Part shown: positions 51,204 to 61,215 of the stretch, piece by piece | Position numbering within the stretch: the stretch's first letter is position 1 | Layout of the letters: every line of letters starts with the position of its first letter | From: Astrocystis sublimbata | Lineage: Eukaryota > Ascomycota > Sordariomycetes > Xylariales > Xylariaceae | Reading direction: 5' to 3' | DNA length: 61,215 bases | Assembly (NCBI GenBank): GCA_022453515.1 | Contig: JAJNNY010000108.1 | Span: 1 to 61,215, forward strand | Made by a program: the position numbers and the translations under genes | Notes under the pieces: generated by a model | The model's input: the letters and a program-made list of their open reading frames with translations, nothing else | Told to the model about the DNA's origin: nothing | The model's database searches: none

Positions 51204-52977
51204 ACCAAGGCTAAAGCATCCCTTGTTTTGTTTTCGCATTTACTACATTTGCAGAAGTTGTGTCTGGCGGAAAGCCCGGAGGATGGTGACGAATCTGAAC
51301 TCGGCGGTGGAGCCATCTCCCTAAATCTGCTTGACTCCGCCTTCCGCAAATCCCATAATCCCCGAGCCGAGCCTGGCCGCCCTTTGCCATTCACGAGCGC
51401 AGGTAGCTCCTCTTGGCTTCAGGGGTGAAAGGTACGAAAGGCCGAATCAGTAATACATTGACATTACCTATGTACGTAATGGGAGCTTCTCTTTACTCAC
51501 ACTTGTAACGGGTAGGCAAAAACCTTACAAAGTGCAGAAGAGTTGGGCCCGTAATGGCCTCAGGGGAATCCAATCTGATAGATACTACCCAAATTGAAAT
51601 TGCAATTGGATTAAATGAACTGATACATATGCAGGTTGAGTATAACATTACTAGTAAAACCCATGATGCCTACTTAACCTAGTAGTAACTATGCCTCGTG
51701 CCTAAGTTGGAGTGTTTACACCCGGTTCCGTGACATTACGCGATGTTCACTTGCCAAACACAGCTTGGAGGGAAGGCCTGCTGTCGCGCTCCTAATATCG
51801 ATCTTATATTTTTGGTATCAGTAAGTGTCGCCCTCAATGAGATATTGAATAAAGAATTTTCTATCTGACTGATGAAAAGATATTACCACAGCAGAATCGA
51901 CGCCTTTGCAGACCATGCCACTCTCGCCACGTTTTCTGCACGTTTTCTTACCCACGCATCGTAGACATGCACCAAGCTGTGCATCCATCAACTGTCGTAA
52001 GCAGCGCAGAAGGCCTCGCAGGTCTATTATTAGCAATTAGAGCATGCGCGGAAGATGCAAGCGCAGAATAATCTTGTAAATTTCAGACTTAGCGCATCCT
52101 AGTCCAGAGAAGATCTGATGTCATGCATGGGCCCTGGGCTCTCTGTTGGGCTCGTCCAGGGGCGCCGAGGGGCCCGCTCGGAGTTCTGTGGTGAGTTGAG
52201 TGGGAACTGGGATGCTCGGACTGGTGAACGGATCCGTCGCGTCGATCACCATCGACGAGCAGCCCATTAAGTGAAGTTGGAGACAAGCTTTGCCAAGACG
52301 GGAAGTAACCGATTCCTGACTGATCCCAGTCCGCATTAGGCTTACTCTGCCTGGGGCCGTTTGCTGACACCACTTTCGTCACTGATGTCCACCACTATCA
52401 CCACTTTCATCCCTCCATCCACGAATCTCGCCTATCACATCCGCGCTGTGGCCTTCGTGTGCGACTTAACCCAAATTTTATCATGCAATCGTGCGGCGGC
52501 GCCATGCTCCCCTGTTGAGCTGCCATGGACCTATACGAAACTAAAGCGCCAGAACATTAGGGTATTGCAGACATGAGCCCAAGTCGGACCCAAGAACCGC
52601 ATGCGCGGACTATTCCATTGGTGCCAAGGGCGTCTTCCCCGAAGCCCCAGATTTTGGCTTGCATGTGGGCTGTGATTGTATTATTGATTCCGACTGGGGC
52701 TGAGAGGCCCAGTACTAGTATATGACATACAGGGGTAGATGGGATAGGAATCGATGCATGTCAGGGTGCCACTCATCACGGATGGTGTAGGAGTGGACGA
52801 GCGGCGTTAGTCGCCCCTTTTAGTGTGAATCCCATGTCAGATCTCTAGAGGCAGCATACCCAGGATGCTAGTGAGAGAAGAAAATATTTAAGTCTCGCGC
52901 AACCCGAGTTTTTCGAGAGGTCTTATTCCTATCCCCATCCCCATCCAAAGGTCACAATCACTCAACAGCCTCTCAAG

Positions 52978-54072
52978 ATGAAGTTCTCCAGCATCGCCTC
53001 TGGCCTGGCCCTTGCCGGCGCCGCTGTCGCCTCTCCTAAGTATCACACCAATGGCGGCAAGTGCCCTTCCACGAACACGACATTGCCTACTACCACCATC
53101 GCCGGTGTCGAGGTCATCGACACCCCGATTGTCCGGGATGTTCGTAAATTCATCGAGGAGTACTACAAGGACTACCAGCCGTACCTGACTGGCCACCTGT
53201 ACCGCACCTGGATCTTTGGTGCGGCTGCCATCAACGCCAATGCTACTCTGAAGGCGTCTCTGGATCTCGAGGTCCACGCTGTAGGCAGCATGTTGCACGA
53301 CCTTGGCTGGGACAGTAAGTTGCCGTACCACCTATAAACGATAGGTCGATATTCGTGAAATGAACGCTAACATCCGTTTCAAGTCAAACCCCACTCTCCT
53401 TACATCACCAAGGACTACAGCTTCGAGATCGATAGTGGCCGCTTCGCCATGGACTGGATCAAGAACTGGACCGCCGCCAACGGCGAGAAGGAGTGGGACG
53501 AGGTCCGTCTGCAGAAGGTCAACATCGGTATTCTGCTGCAAACCTTTGTTGGCGCCAACACCTTCGTCTTCCCCGAGTCCTTCTGGATCACCAAGTCGGT
53601 TGGCTACGAGTTCCCCGTGCCCGAGGACCCGACCATCGGCTCCGAGACCTACAACCGCGTCTGGGCCATGTTCGACAACAGCACTATGTTCCGCGGCACC
53701 AACTACACCTTCACCAACAGTAAGTAACCCCTGGAGTCACTCATTCCCCCTTCTGGCATGTCTCGGGAGCCAAAACTGCCCTGATTGGTCTCTATACTCC
53801 CGAGACACCTGCAACGCAGTGTTTCATGAGCAATTCTTTACTGTAAACCGCAATTACTGACTCCAGCAATTGCAGTGGCCGTTTACAAACCGGACGCCAC
53901 TTATAAAACCTTTATCGCCGATTTCGGAGACAAGTACGTCCCTGGCTACGACAGCTCCGACCAGACCCTCTTCGCTCTCATCCAGAGCGGCCTGGAGGCC
54001 GAGATCAAGGAGTACCCCGACGTGCCCTTCGTGCAGAAGATCCCTCCCGGAGGTGCTAACCCCGTCGCTTAA
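52978..54072 (+). CDS. Secreted HD-domain protein, right copy
   Basis: Exons 52978-53314, 53384-53719 and 53876-54072, an intact inverted copy of 39058-40152. Its introner-like intron is at 53720-53875. Confidence 0.75.
53720..53875 (+). repeat. Introner-like intron, right-arm copy
   Basis: The inverted duplicate of 39255-39410; not an independent insertion. Confidence 0.85.
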
Positions 54073-55289
54073 ACAAAGTGCTGAGAGTGGCCCCCTTTCT
54101 CTTCTTGTATCTACCTTGAGCCCGTTTAAAACGCACACATACCCCTACCATAGACACGACATACAGTTTGTGGAGTTTGTTATAAAGATTAGTAATTGAG
54201 ATGTATCATACCATACCTATAAAACTTTGAGCGAATCATTCATACCGACTTTGTTTGCCCTTGTATGTGACTGAGAACATAATCTAAGGTGTGGCTTAAG
54301 GTCATGGTCTTCTTGAGGGTGGTATTCCGACTGTATGGACCGGCCACTGACAATGCGCACCATACGGGAGCAGTCGTGCTCTTCCTTATAGAAACAATAA
54401 CAATTGGTCTCCAGATTTCCTGGTAGTCTCACTACATCCTAGTCAAAGCCAAGTTGTACTCAATATTTGGCCACTTGCCACGTTGTTGCCAACACCAAGC
54501 GACACCGAATAACGCCCGATGTCTGTCACACAAGTTTCTATAAGCGCCCCTCTACTCAAACGAGAGGATCTCAGTTGTGCTGTCTCTCATCTTAATGAGC
54601 TTTGACGTCAAGTCAGACGCTCAATACATGGCTATCTACTCCCTGGCCTCTGCAGTCAAGCATACCCCCGTTTGTCCAGCCACTTGAGAGCGCAAGTATC
54701 TCCAATAAAACAATCATCCTGATGTCTTTCGTTAAGATTAAGTCGTTTCCCTTAACTCGGTGTATACCACCCCATCCTACCATGCATCGCATTGATTGTT
54801 GGCCTGTACCAGTACCAGACAACGCCATAGAAGAAATCGAGCTGTCCCATAACCAGTTTCATTATAAGCAGTGACAACCTTAAAGCTAACTATCGATACA
54901 CCTATCCCATCTTCTACTCATTATGCTGCCGACAAGGTAGAAGAAACAGAGCCAAGATAAGGACTGAAGAAAAAATGCCCCAACAGCGAATATCTATAAA
55001 CCCCCCAAAACAAAGTTCAACTTACCTAATCAATAAGCGCCCAAGCCACTATTATCCCACCAACATGCGCCGACCAGAAACGTCTCCATTGCCTATTCCA
55101 TTCCAGTAACGGTCTCGTATGATCACTAGCCAGATCCCAAAGTCCCAAAGTGATCAGTCAAGTCAAGTCTTGTGACCAAGTCGCCAAAACACGGTGCCTC
55201 CAAACCCCAGTTCTCTCGTTGTTCAAGTACCTGTCACCACACACTCACGTCCCCTTATTTTCAAGCTCATCACCAAAATAGCTAGCGGT

Positions 55290-57179
55290 CTACACGCTTG
55301 CCTGAGCAAGGGTAGGTTGTCCGGATGGCTCCCTGGGGGCGCGGTGCTCGGGACCCCTGTTCCCCTTGTCGTGGTTTCTGTACAGGTTCGGTACTGTCAG
55401 ATTTCGGATGCAGTGCCCGGCGGCGGCGTAACACCCAGCTCGAGATTTATTAGCCTCGATTGCAGCTGCTATGCCATGCACTGTCATTGATTTTTGGCCT
55501 TTTATTTCTGGGCTTGGAGAAATCGTCTCCGGTGGGTTCGAACCTTGAACTTCTGATGCCGGTCCACGAGCCTGTACTGATTGAGAAACTGGCAGAACGG
55601 AGGCTCCCGGGCCATCCCGACCCCTCGGTTTACGTTCCTCCTCGCTCTCATCCATCATCATGAACATGAGTGCCGCCAACATCACCATGACCACGATGAG
55701 AGTGACCATGGCGGCACCCGCGCGGTCCCCAGTCTTAATGGGGCGCAAAGGCCGGCCGAGTGGATCGGGGTGTCCGCGATCCTGGCTGCCGGCTGTTGGA
55801 TCGCCAGGACTGGTGCCGCCGCTTACGTCGGTGACGGGTGGCTTGGCTTGCTGGATCATGTTGGCGAGGACGACTTCCATGGCCGCCATCTGCTGGCCGG
55901 ACGCCCGTGCTGCCGTCCCACTTGCCGCTGTTGTTGGCCCACTTCAGGCCGCACATGCGGCCGTTGTCGCCGCCTGTGCACTGCTTCACGGCGGCCTTGG
56001 CGGAATTTCTGAGCAGCTTCTTGACGCGGTCGAAGGTCCATGGAGCCCATTTGGTCGTTGCTGCCATCCAACGACTCAGATACGCTTTGAATGACTGCTG
56101 GTCTGTGTCACATAGGTTTACTGACTCGCATGCCACCTCGATCATCACTTTGTCATCATCGTTGTCGCCGAAGAAGAATATGTTCGCAGTGCTGTTCAGC
56201 AGTCCGTCGACACGCTCGTGCCAGAGCGCGGCGTCGTGGTCCTTTCCGTCTTTATTGGAGTACTCGACCATGGCAGCCGCTCCGAGCAGAAACGCGCCGA
56301 CATTATAGGAGAACTCGTACGGCGTGATGTCAGTGCAGTTGTTTCCGATCGGCGCGCCGTCGTAGATGCGATAGGTATGGTCGATATGAACTTGACGCCC
56401 ACCATCCAGTCCCACGTCTTGACGGCCCACTCGGCGTATGTGGCGTTTCCAGTGTAAAGGGCGAGTCGTGCGGCGATGTTGAAGAAGCACGCTGGGAGAT
56501 GGAGTTCTTGTAGTCGAAGCCGTGGTTCCACGTGAAGATCTGCCACCGCAGACCTCCGTTGCAGATCTTCGTCTCCCATCGCGCTGCTTGCGTGTTGAAA
56601 ACTGCCTGGGCCAATGCGAGGCCACTGTGGCTGGCCGTGGCCGGGGTTCTGGAAGTTGTATTCCGCGGCTGACATCGCTGCCATTGCCCAGAAGCCTTGG
56701 TCATCGTTACCTTCGGTTAGTGTTTGGTTCGCCGGCATGTAATCATTGTAGGCACCGGTCTGGTGCAGCATTCCTTGCTCGGTGATGGCGTTGTAGGTCG
56801 TGTCGCCTGTGTAGTACCAGTAATCGATCAGGGCGCCCATCAAAGCGCCGCCTTCCCACCCTGATTCATAACGGTTAGCGTTGCTTGTTCTATTGCGTTC
56901 GGAGTTAGATTTACTCACAGTAGTATGGATGTGGCAAGAGCCCAGGTGTCTGTCCGGGCTCGTTGCCATTGTACATCGACATCAAATCCTCGGCCAGCTG
57001 TTTAGCTACATTCTTGATCGAGTCTAAAACGGCTGGGTTAGAGAGGTTTTTGTGCGCTGCACGCCGAGGAAAGAAAACTGACCCGTGGAATCTGGATCGA
57101 AATCGTAAGCGTAGATGGATTTGGTCGCAAGGAGGAGTGAAATGGCCACAGTCGTAGCTTTGCGCCATAAGCCTAACAT
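55290..57179 (-). pseudogene. GH76 (Dfg5/Dcw1-type) gene, right copy, frameshifted
   Basis: A copy of the intact gene at 35955-37840, with ATG at 57179. Small indels break the frame: an extra G near 55900, an extra two bases near 56383, a missing C near 56490 and an extra G near 56624. The frame hops make several overlapping fragments. Because the errors are small indels confined to this copy, sequencing or assembly error is more likely than biological decay. Confidence 0.85.
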
Positions 57180-59739
57180 GGCTGAGAGACGCCGATGCTG
57201 ATGTATCTAGTAAATCAAAATTATAGCTCCGAGTTGAGGCCAGATGCGTGGCTTATCGCTATTCGCAATTTGAGGTCGCAGATCTGACCACCGGGGGCGA
57301 GAATGCGTCTGCCGTCTTTTTCGGACAGATGTGATATAGCTAGGTTTCAGCGCATAGATATTCCTTCCCTTACATGGATTGGTTCGGACTATGGACTGCC
57401 TGGGGCTTTGCGGACGGAAGGCGAGGATCAATGGCTTTGGCAGGTTCACGTCAGGAAGCTTGAGGCCGTCTATGCTTCCAGGAATCATGAACAGCACAAA
57501 GTTTGGAAACGGAACGACGGAGCGAGAAAAGGCATCAACTTCAAATCACCGAAGCATTCGGGTGAACAGTATTTTCGCTATGCGAAATGACCAAAAGCCT
57601 CGAGTTTCTGGCAATTTAGCATGGTGCTGAACACACAGATAGACATCGTCAACTTCAAAGTGGGTATTTAGAACACTTTCGATCAAGCACACCACTCGAA
57701 TACCTTGTGTGCAGTCTAATAGCCGTGGCCGTGTTCGAGTACCTACATGTATCTATGAGCCGATAAGGCAGCACATATTTTGGTGATTGCGTATACTTTC
57801 GTGATAAGCTTTGTACACGCATCGAGCGAGTGTAGGACATAGGCGCGGATCGGAACTGCCATGGTGCGACCTCCATCCATTCGTCGATCTTGGAAGTATG
57901 TCCTATGTTTCCCTATAGCATTGCGGCAGGTGTCAAGTAGAGGTGTTTATCATGTCAGAGCACTAAGTCATACAAGACCGAGGAAAAAGAAGTAGTAGTG
58001 ACTGTCAGATGTGTCTGTTGTGGGCAGTTACAGACCTTGAAGCACCTCCAGCTGTAATCGACAGCAGCACTGAGAGATTGCATTGAAGGTGTTACTGTGG
58101 CATTTGGAAAGTCTGACGTTGACATGACTGGAAGTAGTCACCTTGTGGTCTTTTTCGTCTGCTGCTGCTGTCTCCTCTTGTAGCATGTCTCTTCGCTGTG
58201 TTTCTTGCCGCATTGTTCCTTCTGGGCAGACTGAGACGACAAGAGTGCCTATGATTGGCGTAACGACTTATAGTAGTCTGTGGATTTGCCTTGCGGTCGC
58301 TATAGCATTGGTTGGCATATCACCGAGAAATGCTCGCGCCCTATTACGAGATGGAAAAGTGCAGGCTGCAGGCGACCAGACCAGCAAACGAAGTGATAAC
58401 AAGGAGCTTCGAGAGGTCAGACGGGTAAATACTACAAGATCGGACTCTCCAGTCGAGTCACTAGCAACCAAGGGAGGTCTTGTGGTGTTTTCTGTCTTGA
58501 ACTCCCAAATCAGTCATGTTAGTTTGTATCGTGTATGATTAGACGTCGACCAGTTAGGATACACGTCATCCCTGGGGTTTCGGAGATCAATACCAGGTAC
58601 CTAGTTTACATTCAAGTGTCTAACCTAAAATGGTAGGCATGGCGTTCTTGGTCTGCTTAGGGTGTCCTGATGGCTGCAATTGGCGACGACAGGCCAGGCA
58701 GCAGAATTATTGGTAAGAGTAATACTAGGTGAGCTAGCAAGATGTTTAGCAAAAGCAAGCTTCTGATATAGGCAACAGGTTTATTCAAATCAAGCAAGAG
58801 TTCATCCGCTTCCTTTGAGGGAGAATTAGGTAGCTCTAAGATTGTGGCTAGTACCTAAATGAGCTAAATGGATCGGTCGGCAAAAAGTGGTCAAGGCACA
58901 GCCTCGATGGCGACGTAATTTGCGCCTTGGATGCTTGGGTAACAACATACAATGTAATGTACCTCGGTATCGTCGTATAACCATGGGGATTCCACTCTGA
59001 ATATGGTCTGCATGCGATAATATTGAGATTATCGCAGTGCAATTCATCAATAGCCCATCATCATCCAATGCTCCCGCGCATTGGCTTTTACATATATATG
59101 TACTCAGTACTGGGCAGTCTCAAAGGTCCCATTTGCGTATTCGGGTTGCCGTGTTGGTGTCCCCAGGAAACGCAGGCGAAACAACCTTGAAAAGCGACCC
59201 TAGGTACCGGAAGCATGAACGGTGGCGCGTGAGGGTACTTCCAGAAATCGACGGGCCTGTGTGGGGCAGCCCCGCAAACCCTTGTCCAGCTGTCTCAGAA
59301 TGGTAACGGCCATCTCTTTTAGCACTTTCTGCCAGTTCAGCCACTTGCCGCGCTGCAAAAGTTGTTCATCAGCCAACCGCCAACCTCTCTCGCCCCAGCC
59401 AGCAGCCAGCCAGCCAGCCCCCAGACCGAGCCAGGCTTGCCCCAGGGAACCACCGACCACTGCCTGGACTGCTGCACCAAGCCAGGTCTAGAGGCAGGCA
59501 GCCAAACCACCTGCTCATCATCACACGGTTCACTCCTACCCGTCCAAACCTAACCACCTCATCTTACCCACCAGCATCCATTTCGCAATACAACCCATCT
59601 ACCACAGCTTCCACCTTGTCCTTTTCATCGCCGCGATAACCCAGCATTTGCGTATTGATTGATCTCGTCTCCGCCCACTCAGCAAAAGCACTGCTTCTCT
59701 CCCTTTACACACGCCCGCGAGCTTCGCCCGTTAGCCACC

Positions 59740-60649
59740 ATGTCGAACCAAGACGCCCCCTACGACCCCTACATCCCCAGCGGCCAGGCCGGCGCTCCCC
59801 AACAGCAGCAGCAGGGCGGCAATGCCAGGACCCAGGCGCTACAAGCTGTAAGTAGACACGAACGGTGCCCTTTCTTTTGTCGACGTGATGAGATGCTGCT
59901 TCGGGCTGCTTGAATTCCGATGATGCTGCGATCGGATCGGCTGGGTCGAACCACAACAAACCAACAACAACGTCGCGACGTACGATTCCCGGCCTACGGT
60001 CCGCGCTCATGACCGTGTCCATATCCGCTGCCAAATGGAGATACAACGCGATGCCTTCGTGTGATGCGACAAATGAGCTGTACATGCAAACGAAGCGGCA
60101 GGGTCGTTCTATGACGAGAGGACGACCTGATGAGATACTCGTCGCCTATGCACCTGCTCACCTGTTCGCATCCGCCCTGTTTCGACGCGACAACCCCGAT
60201 GGCCTCTTATGGCCGTCATCGATGAGCGTGTATTGTCATGGACTTGACCATGACAACTACGATGCCGATTGCAGCCTCGGATTGAAGAGATACACTCAGT
60301 CATGCGACACGACAGGGGCTAATTCTGTGCTGTAGCAAATCGATGACACCGTCGGTGTGATGCGAGATAACATCAACAAGGTGTCCCAACGTGGCGAGCG
60401 TCTCGATGCCCTTCAAGACAAGACCGATAACCTGGCCGTCTCCGCCCAGGGCTTCCGCCGAGGCGCCAACCGCGTACGCAAGCAGATGTGGTGGAAGGAC
60501 ATGAAGATGCGGATGTGCATCATCATTGGCATCATCATTCTCCTTGTTATTATCATTGTTCCATCGGGTAAGAGACCAGGCCCTTCACTTTATGGCAAGA
60601 GCCGCTATTCTGACACGACACGCGAACAGTCATCTTTGGCAACCGATAA
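59740..60649 (+). CDS. Synaptobrevin/VAMP R-SNARE, right copy
   Basis: An intact inverted copy of 32486-33395 with the same three-exon structure. The coordinate sum with the left copy is 93135, showing a net +5 bases accumulated in the right arm between the HD gene and here. Confidence 0.93.
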
Positions 60650-61215
60650 ATAGAAACGAGCCCGCTGCAGAGTCGCCACACGACTTGGGTATAATGAGAG
60701 AAGGGACTTGCTGGATCATTCTTGACTGCTATGATGATGAATTGCACCCGATGGGTCCCAGCCAGCCATCGGTCAGAAGTCACAATACAGGAGTTTTATG
60801 TCTTTGGTTTCAAACGGTTCTTTAGCCTCCATGGAGCGGGAGACTTGTTCGTACCGCCACGGCCCAGCGCCGACAGGGAGGCTGGGGAGAATCAACTTGT
60901 ATGTACGACGACGGCGTGGCGTTTTTTTCCTCGACCATTAATTAAGATACCTCACAACCAAGAACACATGGTTTGGTTGTCCATGTCAGCTTGTGGAGTA
61001 GTGTATAGCTTCTGCATAGAGGTCCTTTGAAACAGTGTATTGATTCTACCTAAGCCCACGATTCTTGCCGAGACATGTGACATAGGCTCAATCTACTTTC
61101 ATGCGTGGGGTCTCAGTTCTGGAGCACGCGTCGTCAGCGTTTAAATGGGGGAAATGCTCAGGGTATTTGCATAGCCGTCGCTTACGAACAAGAACAAGCG
61201 TGTGATAGTCTGGTG

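Larger units (their letters stand above)
46576..61215 (-). repeat. Right arm of the 14.6-kb inverted repeat
   Basis: The reverse complement of 31921-46554, running to the last base of the window. At least nine one- or two-base indels relative to the left arm were seen. They occur near 55900, 56383, 56490, 56624, 57318, 57403, 57480, 58304 and 58355, plus one at 61207. Several change homopolymer lengths. The cluster at 55.9-58.4 kb breaks the GH76 frame here. Confidence 0.97.

Overview
The window is nuclear DNA of a filamentous ascomycete (Pezizomycotina). The evidence is short GT-AG introns of about 50-70 nt in most genes, a HET-domain gene, a 2EXR-domain gene, a UstYa/DUF3328 protein, a fungal rhodopsin-domain membrane protein, a bifunctional ARG5,6 gene and a Sos7-type kinetochore protein. 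No finer taxonomic call is supported. No tRNA, rRNA, CRISPR array or intact transposon was recognised.

Left part, 1-7.3 kb: the C-terminal half of a glutamine-dependent NAD+ synthetase, a Sos7-like coiled-coil protein, a glutathione-dependent formaldehyde-activating enzyme, two weakly related hypothetical ORFs and a 2EXR-domain gene broken by an in-frame TAG.

Accessory block, 8.1-21.6 kb: six co-directional minus-strand genes encode a secreted GMC oxidoreductase, a GNAT acetyltransferase, a short-chain dehydrogenase, a cytochrome P450, a possible 52-residue secreted peptide and a UstYa-family oxidase. A divergently transcribed seven-TM rhodopsin-domain gene follows. Together this looks like a compact secondary-metabolite cluster without a visible NRPS or PKS. 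A HET gene with two in-frame TAA codons (22.2-24.5 kb) closes the block.

Primary metabolism, 24.8-30.7 kb: aspartate-semialdehyde dehydrogenase and the ARG5,6 precursor (acetylglutamate kinase plus acetylglutamyl-phosphate reductase), both minus strand and apparently intact.

Palindrome, 31.9 kb to the window end: about 14.63 kb (31921-46554) is repeated in inverted orientation (46576-61215) around a 21-nt AT-rich spacer. Each arm carries a synaptobrevin gene, a GH76 Dfg5/Dcw1-type gene, a secreted HD-domain protein, two amidoligase-like genes and a hypothetical ORF. The left copy reads cleanly. The right copy has scattered one- or two-base indels that break the GH76 frame. This pattern suggests a contig-end fold-back or chimeric long read at least as much as a real inverted duplication.

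A separate observation is that one intron of the 2EXR gene and one intron of the HD-domain gene are clearly homologous to each other, although the host genes are unrelated. They share exact blocks of 20 and 17 nt, nested inverted repeats and the same phase. They look like introner-like elements.
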